From Microplitis mediator (lineage: Eukaryota > Arthropoda > Insecta > Hymenoptera > Braconidae): a stretch of 64,000 bases of DNA. The stretch covers positions 2,170,001 to 2,234,000 of the forward strand of contig NC_079969.1 in NCBI RefSeq assembly GCF_029852145.1, in the 5' to 3' direction. The notes under the pieces were generated by a model. That model searched no databases. It had not been told where the DNA came from and saw only the letters and a list, made by a program, of their open reading frames with translations. This document shows, one piece after another, positions 45,974 through 59,150 of this stretch. The position numbers and the translations under genes are program-made. The stretch's first letter is position 1. Each line of letters opens with the position of its first letter.

Positions 45974-48900
45974 ATGAATCAGCAATACATGCAGCAGCCA
46001 CATTATGGTCAACCTAGACCAGGTTACGATGGATTGAATTCAAATGTCCCAAATATGAAACCAGGTCCACCTGGACCAGGTTACCCTGGGCAGAAAGTGC
46101 CTCCTGGTAATCAAGGCAACACTTTTTATAATTACCAGGGTGATAACCCAGGAGCTAATGGGCCACCACCAGCTCAAGGAACCGCGGGCTTGACGAATCA
46201 GATGTCCAACATGAGTATCGCGCCTGTAAGTTTATTTACTTGTGAAAATTCTCCAGTAGGATGAGATACTACTGGTTTATTAAATTACAGAACTACCAGG
46301 GCAATAACATCAATGGATTTACCAGCGATCATGGTGACAAGCCTGGATCAGCAGGAGCCCCAAGTCTTCCGCAGAACGCAAATTTTAACCGATATCCAGG
46401 AGACACACAGGGACCGGTAAGTATGGGCCAAAGACCGGCATCTAATTCGAGTGCTATGCACCCACCGGAACCTTCAGGAACTCAGCAGTCACAGCCGCCG
46501 ATGAATTTTATGCCTCGACCTCCGGGATATCCACCAGGAGCGCCAGGCCAACAAAATTCATTCGGACCGCAAGCAAGTAATTTATCAGCACATCAACCAG
46601 GAGCACGTGGACCACCTCCAGTTGGTTCTGGTCCTTTACCACCACCTGGATCATTTGGATTACATGGACAGTCAGGTCCTGGTCAATTACCACCAACTGG
46701 ATCAACTGGACAACCTAGTTCTGGACAACTACCACCTGGTACTGGTCAATTACCACCAACACAACATGGTACTGGTCAATTACCACCAGCACAACATGGT
46801 CCTGGTCAATTACCACCAGCACAACATGGCCCTGGTCAATTACCACCACCTGGATTACATGGACAGTCAGGTCCTGGTCAATTACCACCAACTGGACCAC
46901 CTGGATCAATTGGACAACCTAGTTCTGGACAATTACCACCAGGACAACCTGGACCTTACCAACAAAACATAAATTACCAACGCGGACCACCACTGCCAGG
47001 TCAACCAGCTCCTTTCCCACCCAACCAATCCCCCGTTCGTCAGCCTTACCCTCCTTACCAACAACCTCCCAACTATCCTCAAGCTCAACCTCAACTAGGT
47101 CAACCTCAACCAGGTCAACCTCAGCCTCAATACCCCTTCCAACCTCAAGATCCCTACAACCGTTCCTACCATCCCCAGCAGGGTGTCAACATGCCCGGTG
47201 CCCAACCCTACCAACCCGGAGCTCAGCCCGCTCAAGCCAAGCGCCTAGACCCCGAGTCAATGCCCAGCCCCATCCAAGTGATGCAAGACGACCAGAAAAC
47301 CCGCGGTGGGACTTTCATAACCAACCAGAAAGGTCTAGTTCCTCCCTTCGTCACCACGAAATTCGTCGTCCAGGACCAGGGGAACGCCTCGCCCCGGTTC
47401 ATTCGCTCCACAATCTACACCGTGCCCACAACCACCGACATGATGAAGCAAACCGGAGTCCCCTTCGGCCTCATCCTCAGCCCCATGGCCAAGATATCCG
47501 AGGGCGAGCAGGAGCCGCCCATAATCGACATGGGGGAAGTCGGTCCCATCAGGTGCAACCGCTGCAAAGCCTACATGAGTCCCTTCATGCAGTTCATCGA
47601 CGCCGGGCGACGTTTCCAGTGCAGCTTCTGCAAAGCGACCACCGACGTACCCCAAGAATACTTCCAACATCTAGACCACACCGGCCAGCGCATGGACCGT
47701 TTCGAACGCCCGGAGCTGATGCTCGGTACCTACGAGTACCTCGCGACGAAAGACTACTGCCGCAACAACATCTTCCCCTCTCCCCCGGCGATGATCTTCG
47801 TCATCGACGTCTCCTACAACAACATCAAGTCCGGAATGGTCGCTCTGCTTTGCCGATCCATGAAAGAGATAATCGCTAACTTACCCCGCGATACCTACAG
47901 CGAGCGCACCAACATGCGCGTGGGTTTCATAACCTATTCAACTTCCGTTCACTTCTACAACGTCAGCGCCTGCCTGACCCAGCCCCAGATGATGGTCGTC
48001 GGTGACGTCCAAGACGTCTTCATGCCCCTCCTCGACGGGTTCCTCGTAGACCCCGAGGAATCTGCGGCAGTTATCGACAGTCTGATGCAGCAGATTCCTG
48101 CCATGTTCGCTGAGACCCGGGAAACTGAGACCATTCTCGCGCCCGCGATCCAGGCGGGTCTGGAAGCTTGCAAGGCCTACAATTGTGCCGGGAAGCTCCT
48201 GGTCTTTCATTCCTCTCTGCCCAATGCCGAGGCCCCGGGTAAGCTCAAGAACCGGGACGACCGGAAGCTCCTGGGGACCGACAAAGAGAAGACAGTTCTG
48301 GCGCCACAGAACAGCGTCTACAATAACCTGGGTCAGGATTGCGTCGGCGCCGGTTGCAGTGTCGATCTGTTCGTCTTCAACAATTCCTACATCGACTTAG
48401 CGACCGTCGGTCAAGTCTGCCGACTTACCGGCGGAGAAATTTTCAAATATACTTATTTCCAAGCAGACACTGACGGGGAACGATTGGTCCAGGACATCAT
48501 CAATGACATCACCCGCCCGATAGCATTCGACGCGGTGATGAGAGTCAGGACCTCGACTGGAGTCCGTCCTACTGATTTCTACGGTCACTTTTTCATGTCC
48601 AACACAACGGACATGGAACTGGCGGCGATTGACTGCAACAAAGCGATCGCTGTTGAGGTTAAGCACGACGACAAGCTCACGGAAGAGGAAGGGGTCTACG
48701 TTCAGGTGGCGCTGCTGTACACTTCCGTTGGTGGGGTCAGGAGATTGAGAATCATCAATCTGAGTTTGAGGACTTCGTCGCAGATGACTGAACTGTACAG
48801 AACCTGTGATCCTGATGCGATTGTCAACTTCTTTGCTAAGCAGAGCGTGGTCAAGATCATTGAGAACTCGCCGAAGGCCGTCAAGGACCAGTTGGTTGCC

Positions 48901-50667
48901 AGGTGCGCGATGATTCTCGCGGCTTATAGGAAACACTGCGCGAGTCCTTTCAGCGCAAGTCAGCTAGTTTTGCCGGAATGCATGAAGTTGCTGCCGCTTT
49001 ATGTCAATTGTCTGCTGAAGAGCGACGCGCTTTCGGGAGGTAGGACTTGGAATTGGATGATTGGCTGGGACTGGATGATTCCTGATGATTAATGGAGATT
49101 TTGTTGCAGGTTCTGATATGACTATTGATGACAGGTCATTTGTTATGCAAGCTGTGGTCACGATGCCGCTCTATACTTCTGTAATATATTTCTATCCGCG
49201 TTTACTGCCGCTCCATGATGTTGATACCCAGGCTACGGAACTCCCACAGCAGCTGAGGTGCTCTTTTGATAAATTTACTGATGATGGAGCCTTTTTATTA
49301 GGTAATTATTGAGCGATTGTTGGTTTTGGGGGATCCAGGTTGGGGTCTTGGGAGTGGGACGGCTTAGAAGCGGAAACTATTGGGTTTAGAAAAAAATTTA
49401 TTGAGACTTTTTTGTAGAGGGTTTGAAGAGCTACAAAAAACGTCTTAGTAGTTTTTTTGTAATTTCAATATTTTAGGAGTTATTGCAATGATTGATTTTA
49501 TTTTTAGAAAATGGAATACATATGTTTATGTGGTTTGGTTTGTCTTTATCAACGGAATGGATACAAGCTGTTTTTGGTACTCCGGTGGTCGATACAGACC
49601 GCAGTTCTATACCGGTTCTAGATAATCCATTAAATAAACGCGTTAGAGATATTGTCAATCGGGTTCGGATGGAGAGATATCACTGTATGAGGGTAAGTTT
49701 ACTTTTTAATTAAATTCTGGCTAAACTATCAAATATATCACAAAAGTGTACTGATACATTTTTGTAGAGAATTAAATTTCCTACAAAAAAGGCTCTCATA
49801 AATTTTTCCGTAACTCTAGTAGTTGACTCAGAAATTTAATTTTTGAATCTCTAAAAATTTTAGTGCAATTCCTGATGAATAATTTTCGGTTTTTTGAACT
49901 TTAAATTTAAATTCTGGCTGAAATATCAAAAATATCACAAAAGTGTACTGATACATTTTTGTAGAGAATTAAATTCCCTACAAAAAAGATCCTTATAAAT
50001 TTTTCCATAACTCTAGTAGTTTACCCAGAAACTTAAATTTAAAATTTCTAGAAACTTTAGTGTGAATCGAACATAAAAAATTTTTGGTTGTTTGAACTTT
50101 AAATTTAAATTCTGGCTAAACTATCAAATATATCACGAAAGTGTACTGATACATTTTTATAGAGAATTTAATTCCCTACCAAAAAGGTCCTTATAAGTTT
50201 TTCTATAACTCTAGTAGTTTACTCAGAAATTAAAGTTTAAAATTTTTAGAAATTTTAGTGTGATTCCTGATAAAAATTTTCGGTTATTCGAACTTGAAAT
50301 TTAAATTCTGGCTGAAATATCAAAAATATCACAAAAATTCACTGATATATTTTTGTAGGGAATTAAATTTCCTACAAAAAAGGTCCTCATAAATTTTGCC
50401 ATAAATTGAATAGTTTATGCGTAATAACAATTTGAAGTCTTCCCAAAATAAAATATCAAAATTTTGACTAGAAATTCCAATGATTTTTTCTTCAATTATT
50501 TAAATTAATTATATTTTTTACAGTTAACATTCGTCAGACAGCGAGACAAATTAGAAATGGTATTACGTCACTTCTTGGTTGAAGATCGTAACAGTGACAG
50601 CAGCCCCAGTTACGTCGATTTTCTTTGTCATATGCACAAAGAAATAAAAACTCTACTAAATCAATAA
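45974..50667 (+). CDS. Sec24CD: COPII coat protein Sec24, C/D class
   Basis: Coding exons 45974-46225, 46291-49039, 49110-49301, 49508-49692 and 50524-50667; 3522 nt, 1173 residues. The N-terminal 400 residues are Pro/Gln/Gly-rich and include a short tandem repeat around GQLPPAQHGPG (46680-46960). A zinc finger (CNRC ... CSFC, about 505-531) precedes the trunk, beta-sandwich and helical domains (IFVIDVSYN, FITYSTSVHFYN, TRETETILAPAIQAG, LKNRDDRKLLGTDKEKT, VMRVRTSTG). A gelsolin-like domain and the end YVDFLCHMHKEI complete it. The wording of these blocks fits animal Sec24C/D, not A/B. Sec24 selects cargo on ER exit vesicles. Its coding DNA is clearly more GC-rich than its surroundings. Confidence 0.96.
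49715..50420. repeat. Tandem ~190-bp hairpin repeat in Sec24 intron 4
   Basis: Four units begin near 49722, 49909, 50106 and 50297. Each reads TTCTGGCTAAACTATCAAAT or similar, then TGTACTGATACATTTTTGTA, then CTACAAAAAAGG. A single unit also sits in intron 3 near 49410-49450. The hairpin is the same as in EXOSC8, centrin and MED25-like non-coding DNA. Confidence 0.88.
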
Positions 50668-52798
50668 TAAATTAATTTAAAAAAAAAAAATATTAATTAC
50701 TAATTTAATTTAAATAAAATAAAAATAACTCAATGAATTCCATTAATCAATTATTTTAATTCATTAGTTTATTTTTATTTTTTATTTACTTTTTTTATTT
50801 TATATTTAAATTTCATAAAAAATTAGGAAGAAAATAAATCGGAATTTTTTTTTTGGTTTTGAAAAAAAAAAATTTTAAACACGCGGACAAAATCTCAAGG
50901 TTTCAAGACCAAGACGAGAAAGATTCAAATTGCAAGGATATTTATAACTAAATGGTGAAGAAAAATATATGAATAAATAAATAAATATATATATATATAT
51001 ATTTTAGTTTTTAGTTTTTATTTTGTTATGATTTATTTGTAATGGTTTAAATGATTTATAAATTAAATATATATGTATAATTTTACTAAGTGAACTAGGT
51101 AACAAAATAAAAAAATTTAAGGTCAATGTAAAAAAAAAAATTAATAAATAAATTTATATATCAAAATAAAATAATTTTTTGGTACTTTATTTTTATATTT
51201 TTTGAATTGCCCGCCAGAAAATTTGAATTTTTTGAAAAAAAAAATTTGGGTTTCGGTCCGATTTTCGAAAATCGATTTTTCCAGACGTTTTGAGGTCCTA
51301 GGAAGCTTCGACTATTTTTGGGTGGAAGGCCGGACGCCTCTCCATCAGACGGACACTTTAATTTTCATCAGGGTCACCGTCTAAGAAATTTATGGAAAAT
51401 CGATAGAAAATTCAGACTCAGGGCTCGGTGCTGAGAGAAAAAATTTTTTCCCTTCACTTTTTCTAGTCCCTTCGCTTTTCCCTTGAATTCCATAGAAAAT
51501 ATATGGAAAATCTACAGAAATTCCATAAAGAATACATGGAAAATCTATTGAAAATACATAGAAAATTTAGGCTCAGGTCCCTGAGTTCGAAAACAGCAGG
51601 AAATTTTGGAATTTTCCCGCAGCGTAGACCGTTTATCACATTTTCTTCAACAAAAATACTCATACCTCGTAAATATAAAAATTGTAATAGATAATGCGCT
51701 ATAGACACGATGATTATAAATATCGAAGGAGATTAACTGGAGATCTGGAGGGAGTAGAAAATTTTTTGGGGGATTCGTGATAATGATTTTTGAAAAGAGC
51801 GGAAAATTTCCGTTTCTTTGAGTGGTCACATCGATATGTTTCAAAAAATTGCAAAATTACGTAGCGGCCAAATCTTGTGTCCCAATATCTAGATGACGTA
51901 GAAAATTCGGTTTTTTTATGTACCTGAAGAACGGAACGTTTTTCACGCAACGAAAATTAAAAATTTATGTAATTTTACTGGTGAAGAAGTGTTAAGTGGC
52001 CTGCAATTTCCGGCTGACATATTAGCGCGTATGCGAGACATTTAAAAAATTTAGATCCAGTAGATTTTTTACTTTTCGTTTCACGAAAAACGTTCCGATC
52101 TTCAGATACATGTTTTTTTAACTTCTGACATTTGAATTGAAATGAGTAATAGAAATTTTTATCAATGACTGTCACATAAAAAATTTCATATTTTGTCTAC
52201 TTATCCACTAAATCTGATGACCCAATAGATGACTTTGAAAAATTCAATTTTCTCTGAACCTAATGACCAGATTTTCTCAAACTTCTCGTGACCTTCAGAC
52301 CAGTGACCCAATTGATGACTCAAAAATTCTCTCATTTAATCACCCGATTTTTGAAAAAAATTCCTATCAAAATTTTTCAAAAAACTCGCGGTCTAAAAAA
52401 AAAAAATTTTTTTTTACTAGGTCATATTTTCTGAGTAATTAAACCAGCAATAAATCTAATGTCCATATAAATCGTCATGTATATTTATATATATATATAA
52501 ATATACTACTTCATACAAATGAAATCTAATTATCAAAATAAATTTTTGTTTATTTAATTTAATAATTATAATAAAAAAAAAAAATTTATAATAAATTATT
52601 AAGTGTAAAGAAACTTTCACGCTTTTTATTAATGACGATTTTTAATAGATCCACTTGCCGAGTTACTTTCTACCTCAATATCGCGCATCGTTATTTTATC
52701 AGTCGCTCTCTAAGTGTGTCATGAGTATGTCGCACATTTTATAAATATTATAATTGATAAAAATATTTTTTTATTGTAATTATAAAAAAAAAATTAAA
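50668..52798. other. Sec24-HGSNAT spacer with element remnant
   Basis: 50668-51180 is AT-rich 3' UTR and spacer. 51205-51625 is a decayed copy of the 3'-flank element (GATTTTCGAAAATCGATTTT, GACGTTTTGAGGTCCTAGGA, ending near CAGCAGGAAATTTTGGAATT). 51730-52130 holds unplaced sequence with opposed copies of CGTTCCG / CGGAACG near 51930 and 52093. 52200-52380 resembles the tandem unit of HGSNAT intron 7. 52620-52740 looks like a promoter with initiator-like ATCAGTCGC near 52700. Confidence 0.55.
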
Positions 52799-55700
52799 AT
52801 GCAAGTCGACGATTGCACTGACGTTCTTGAACTAGACCAAGCATGTATTACTTTTAATTTTGATAGTAATTATTCAATTTATTCGCTCACGTCTGATTGC
52901 AATTCCGTAAGTAAATTTTTTATTTTTGTAAAAAGTTTGAATTTACAAAAAAAATTTTTTTAGTGCCCGTACTCGAAATTGAGTGACGTTGGATCGAAAA
53001 ATGAGAGTTTTGTGTTCAATAGTCAGAAATTTTGGAGCCTGCGTATTTTCAATGGCTCGGAGAATTTTGAGCCCCAGAAATATCGGGACTCGGATGATAC
53101 TCAGTTTGTATTTTTAAATTTGAATTTTCAATTTTCGCGGGGGTTAAAATTCAGGTGATTTTTTTTAGAGGTCTAGTGTGCGAATTGAAGCCGGATTTTG
53201 GCGAATTCGGAATTTATGAAGCATTTGATGACTGTCATGTAAAAATAATTAAACAGCCCTCAAATTTTTATACTCGTAAGTTTTGAATTTTGACGAACAA
53301 AAATTTTTTTTAAATAATCAAGTACTAGTAATTAAATGAAAAAAAAAATTCAATAAAAAAAAAATTTGTTCTAAAAAACATGCCAGACAGCATAATCATG
53401 CGTGACCAATCATGATCATGCATGAATATGGTTGGAAAACATTCAGGCATGATCATGTATGATCATACATTATTCATGCACGAATTGCGCATGATCATGT
53501 GTAATGATTCATTCCCCATCATGCATGATCATAAGTGATGGAATATAGTTTTGCATGATTTGGCATGGATCATGCTTAATAATTTCTAAATCATGCCTGG
53601 TCATATTTAAATCATGCATGATCATACATGATGGAATATAATTTTGCATGGATCGTGGATCATAATGTCTAAATCATGCTTGGCTATATTTGAATCATGC
53701 ATGGTCATGCTTGATGATTCATTCCCCATCATGCGTGATCATACACGATAAAATAATTTTGCATGATTTGGCATGAATCATGCGTGATAATGTCTAAATC
53801 ATGCCTGGTCATATCTGAATCATGCATGATCATGCTTGATGATTCATTCCCCATCATGCGTGATCATACACGATAAATTAATTTTGCATGATTTGGCATG
53901 GATCATGCGTGATAATGTCTAAATCATGCCTGGTCATATCTGAATCATGCATGATCATGCTTGATGATTCATTTCTCATCATGCATGATCATGCTTGATG
54001 ATTCATTTCTCATCATGCATGATCATACATGATTGAATATGACTTCGCATGATCAGCCATGATATGGCATGGATCATGCTTGATAATATTTGAATTATGT
54101 CTGACCATACCCGAATCATGCATGATCATGATTGATCATGCATTCCAATTTTTTACTAGGATTTCAAAAAAACCTAATTTTCAATAAAATATTTTTAGCC
54201 CTCGTCATTATATTCGGCGCACTGATAGTTTTATTCACTCTAACAATTCTTTTTAAATCTATAATCAAATTCTACAAATCAAAAAAACGTTCCGTCATAA
54301 ATGAAGATCCGCAACCACAAAAAAAACGTATCCAGTCAATCGACAGCTTCCGGGGGTAATATGAAATTCCTCACTATCTCTCCTCACCCAATTGATGACT
54401 TACAAAAAAATCATTCCCCAGATTGAGCATACTGATGATGATTTTCGTGAACAATGGTGCCGGGGGTTACGCCATTTTGGAACACGCGACCTGGAACGGA
54501 CTATTTATAGGAGACTTGATATTCCCGTGTTTCATTTGGATCATGGGAGTTTGTGTCCCCATATCTCTGACGTCTCTTCTGTCTCGCCAAGTCCCCAGAC
54601 ACAAAATAATAGGAAATATCATTAAAAGAAGTTGTTTGCTGTTTTTTATTGGTGTCTGCCTGAATTCACTGGGCACTGACGCAGATTTGAGCACATTGAG
54701 AATTTTTGGAGTTCTCCAGCGCTTTGGAGTCGCTTATTTGGTAGTCGGTTCGATCTATACATTGATGAGTCGCCGCCACGACCTGGAATTCCAACGGGGA
54801 ATATTTAAAAATTTATGCGACTTTATTTTACTGATTCCTCAGTGGATTTTTTATATCACGATACTGGTTGTGTACTTGGCTATTATTTTTCATGTGGACA
54901 TCCCAGGATGCCCGAGGTAATAAATCATCAATTATTAAGAAAAAGACCTAGCGTTATTAAATTCAAATTTTTTGGAGTTCTAGAAACTCAAATTTACCCG
55001 GGAAAAATCATCAGTTCTGATCATGCGTTAATATCATGTCTGATTATTTGCCAGCTATGAACAAGCATGATCATGTATGACTAGACAAATCATGCATTCC
55101 TGGCGAACATTCAGTCATAATCAGGCCTGAGCAAGCATAAATCATCATGCATGATTAATCATGATTCTGCATGAATCAGGCATGATTTTATATGATCATG
55201 CAAATTCATACTCAGTCATGCATGATTTTTCATGAATCAGGCGTGACAATAATTTTTTTGCATCATGCATGATTGATCATGATTCTGCATAAATCAGGCA
55301 TGATTTTATATAATCATGCAAAATCACACTCAGTCATGCATGATTTTTTAATAAATCAGGTGTGACAATTATTTTCTAGTCATGTATGATCGTGCATGAT
55401 TGAGCATGAATCAGACATGGTTATGTATGATCATACCCAGTCATGCATGATTTTTTAATGAATTAGGCGTGACAGTTCTTTTCTCGGCATGTATGATCGT
55501 GCATGATTGAGCATGGATCAGGCATGATTTTGTATGATCATGCAGAATCTCACTCAAACACGCATGATTTTTTAATAAATCAAGCGTGAAAATTCTTTTT
55601 CTTCATGTATGATCGTGCATGATTGAGCATGAATCAGGCATGGTTGTGTATGATCACGCAGATTCATACTCAGTCATGCCTGATTTTTAATGACTCAAGA

Positions 55701-58434
55701 GTCAAAATTCTTTTCTCATCATGATCATGCATGACTTTGCACGATTGATTTCTGAATCATGCTTGGTCACGCATGATGATTTTTTCCCGGGTAAAGAAAC
55801 TTCTAAAACAGCCCAAAATTCATTCCTAGACCCAAAATCACTCAAAAAAATGATCACAAAATTTTCAGAGGCTACTTAGGACCCGGGGGGCTGCACAAAA
55901 ACAGAAAATACTTCAACTGTACCGGCGGATCCACTGGATACCTTGACAAACTAGTTTTGTCAAAACACCTCTACCAATATCCGACCATCGACTCTGTCTA
56001 CAAATCCGGGCCCTTCGACCCCGAAGGATTGATCGGGTGTCTCCCGACCATCTTCCAAACATTTCTGGGTGTCCAGGCTGGTAAAATCCTCCGGGTCTAC
56101 AAAGATTGGCGAGCTAGGACCGTCAGATGGATGATACTCGCCCTAGTCTACGCCGCCATTGGCTCCATTCTCCACTTCAATAACATCATTCCAGTCAACA
56201 AAAATCTATGGTAACTAAGCACCCCATTTCAAAATTAATCGACTGAGCCAAGTAGTTAATCAATCAATCAATCGGTGTATGTTTCAGGTCAATCTCATTT
56301 GTGTTAGTGACTACGAGCTTCGCTTTGACCATTTTCACTATTTTTTACTTATTGATTGACGTCATCAAACTGTGGGATGGATCGCCTTTTCGTGTACCAG
56401 GTAATTAATCAATTAATCAGTTAATCATTCATTACAATTCATATTTACGAAGACTATTAGACTAATTTATTCAGACTACGTGAAGTTGACAATTTTTTTG
56501 AAACTCAGACAAAAAATTAGTCTATGAAAATTATTAAATTTTAAGAATTTAACCCAATAGATGACTGCTAAAAATTGACTTTTAAAATAATGACCGAATA
56601 GATGATTTTGAAAAATGCAATTTCCTCATCTTCTAACTCCCAGATTTTCTCAAACTAAAAAATGTTCCGTCCTCATCCCTCCAAGATTCGAAATTATCAC
56701 TTTTTCTCGATTAATCTAATGACCTTTCGAACAATGACCTAATAGATGACTTTGAAAAATCAAATTTCCTCAGCTTCTAACCGGCAAATTTTCTCAAGCT
56801 TAAAAATATTCCGTCCTCATCCCTCCAAGTTTCGAAATTATCACTTTTTCTTAATTAATCTATTGACCTTTAGAATAATGACCTTATAGATGACTGCCAA
56901 AAATTCCATTCCCTCGATTTCTAACAGCCAGATTTTCTCAAACTAAGAAAGTTTTTATCTAATTATCACCAGATGTCAAAATTATCACCTTTTCCCCATT
57001 AATCTATTGACCTTTAGAATAATGACCTTGTAGATGACCTTAAAAAATCAAATTTCCTCAGCTTCTAACGACTAGATTTTTTTCAAACTAAAAAATATTC
57101 CATCTAATTATCACCAAGTATCCAAATTATCACTTTCTCTCCATTAATCTATTGACCTTTAGAATAATGACCTAATAGATGACCTTAAAAAACCAAATTT
57201 CCTTAACTTTTAACGACTAGATTTTCTTCAAACTAAAAAATATTCTATCTAATTATCACCAAGTATCCAAATTATCACTTTTCCTCATTAATCTATTGAC
57301 CTTTAGAATAATGTCCTTATAGATGACTCTGAAAAATCAAATTTCCTCAGCTTCTAACAGCCAGATTTTCTCAAACTAAAAATTATTCCGTCTCAATCTC
57401 ACTAAGCTTCGAAATGATCACTTTTTTCGATTAATCTATTGATCTTTAAAACAATGACCTTATAGATGGCTTGAAAAAATCCAATTTCCTTAACTTTTAA
57501 CGACTAGATTTTCTTCAAACTAAAAAATATTCTATCTAATTATCACCGAGTATCCAAATTATCACTTTTCCTCATTAATCTATTGCCCTTTAGAATAATG
57601 ACCTAATAGATGACCTTAAAAAACCAAATTTCCTTAACTTTTAACGACTAGATTTTCTTCAAACTAAAAAATATTCCATCTAATTCCCACCAAGTATCCA
57701 AATTATCACTTTCTCTCCATTAATCTATTGCCCTTTAGAATAATGACCTAATAGATGACCTTAAAAAACCAAATTTCCTTAACTTTTAACGACTAGATTT
57801 TCTTCAAACTAAAAAATATTCTATCTAATTATCACCAAGTATCCAAATTATCACTTTTCCTCTTTAATCTATTGACCTTTAGAATAATGTCCTTATAGAT
57901 GACTCTGAAAAATCAAATTTCCTCAGCTTCTAACAGCCAGATTTTCTCAAACTAAAAATTTTTCCGTCTCAATCTCACTAAGCTTCGAAATGATCACTTT
58001 TTTCGATTAATCTATTGATCTTTAAAACAGTGACCTTATAGATGAATTAAAAAAAATCCAATTTCCTCAGGTTCTAACGCCCGTATTTTCTCAAACTAAA
58101 AAATATTCCATCTAATCAACATCAGGTGTCCAAATTATGACCTTTTCTCCATTAATCTATTGACCTTTAAAATAACGACCTAATAGATGACTGCCAGAAA
58201 TCCCATTCTCTCGATTTTTACCGACTAAATCTAAAGTGATTATTATTTAAAGGTATGAACGCACTTGTAATGTACATCGGTCATCAAATGTGCTACCAAA
58301 TTTTCCCATTTCATTGGAAATATGGAAATATGAATTACCACAGCTGGAAAACCATAAGCGCTCTGTGGGATGCCGCTCTCTGGACAGTTATCGCTTATAT
58401 TTTGCATTATAAAAAAATATATATAACCCTCTGA
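52799..58434 (+). CDS. HGSNAT: Heparan-alpha-glucosaminide N-acetyltransferase-like protein
   Basis: Eight exons: 52799-52906, 52964-53107, 53155-53275, 54199-54355, 54422-54916, 55869-56210, 56288-56400 and 58253-58434; 1662 nt, 553 residues, phases consistent. A Cys-containing luminal N-terminus is followed by a membrane segment (about 130-150) and the conserved SIDSFRG / FVNNGAGGY / ATWNG block. His198 matches the catalytic His of the human enzyme. Then come PGCPRGYLGPGGL, FNCTGGSTGYLD, FLGVQAGKIL, IPVNKNLW and a final GMNALVMYIGH membrane helix. The family moves acetyl groups from cytosolic acetyl-CoA to terminal glucosamine of heparan sulfate in the lysosome. An in-frame ATG at 52754 would add 15 residues; I chose 52799 without proof. 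Intron 2 is only 47 nt. Confidence 0.93.
53385..54150. repeat. ATGCATGATC palindrome-rich array in HGSNAT intron 3
   Basis: The array is dense in CATGCATGATCATG words, arranged in imperfect units of roughly 115-125 bp containing TGGAATATAATTTTGCATGA and TGATGATTCATTCCCCATCA. Most words are self-complementary (ATGCAT, TGATCA, CATG). Confidence 0.9.
55015..55790. repeat. Second ATGCATGATC array, HGSNAT intron 5
   Basis: It has the same vocabulary as the intron 3 array but a different unit (TCATGCATGATTTTTTAATG, ATCAGGCATGATTTTGTATG), at about 110-125 bp. Two such arrays in non-adjacent introns of one gene suggest spread by local copying. Confidence 0.88.
56540..58215. repeat. ~144-bp tandem array in HGSNAT intron 7
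   Basis: There are about eleven units. ATTAATCTATTGACCTTTAG recurs near 56855, 57000, 57145, 57288, 57575, 57718, 57862 and 58150, with variants between. Units also share CTAACAGCCAGATTTTCTCA and AATGACCTAATAGATGACCT. A related sequence occurs upstream of the gene at 52200-52340. Confidence 0.9.
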
Positions 58435-59150
58435 TCCACTTCTCAAAATTCGATTTCCAAAATTTTCCCTCCCCGACAAAGGAAATTCCCGAAATAAAAA
58501 ATTCAATTAATCATAAATAATTTATTCATTGTCTTTACATTATTAATATATATATTATTCAAATATTCATATATATTTAAGCAATTAAATATTTCGTTTA
58601 TAAAAAAAAAACACTGAATCGAACTTAAAAAAAAATCGGCGTTAATAAATAAATAAATAATTAGAAAAAAAAAATAGAGCACGCAAAAAATATTTTTTTC
58701 TTCATCAGAACTCAGACGTATCAGGACCTGAAAAAAAAAAACGAAATTTGAGTATAAAAAAAAAAAAAAAAATTTTTTTTCATGCAATTTAAAAAAAAGC
58801 GGCAATCATAGGCATTAAAAAAAAAGTTAAAATTTCGACGACGATTTAAAAAAAAATAGTTTAAAAAAATATGTACCAAATTTAAACAAAATCCGTTGCC
58901 CCGTCATCCCTCGGCTCATATTTTTTCCATTTTATTTATTTTTTTTTTTTAAATTATTTATTTATTTTTTTATTTATTGTTATAAATTATAAATTGTCAT
59001 CCATGATGAGGTTGTTAGTTTTAAATCCTTGAGCATTCGTGAGAGACATGTAACACGTGATAAAAAATCATATAAATAAAAAATTAGAAAAAAAAAAATT
59101 AGAAAATTTTATATTTTTTTTTTTTTTTTTTTTTTGCTGACTTAATTAAA
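58435..59150. other. Converging 3' ends of HGSNAT and the minus-strand repeat gene
   Basis: AT-rich DNA with long A and T runs. No gene can be supported. A minus-strand AG acceptor followed by a few codons and TGA near 58710-58735 might be an alternative last exon of the next gene, but the evidence is weak. Confidence 0.4.

Noticed and set aside
53154..53169. 15-nt intron in HGSNAT using the TTTTTTTTAG acceptor
   Set aside because: Too short to splice; the acceptor at 53153-53154 keeps the frame with a 47-nt intron and restores conserved residues.
58705..58740. Short minus-strand acceptor plus codons ending in TGA
   Set aside because: Too short to judge and not needed, since the long last exon already ends at 59151; kept only as a possible alternative exon.
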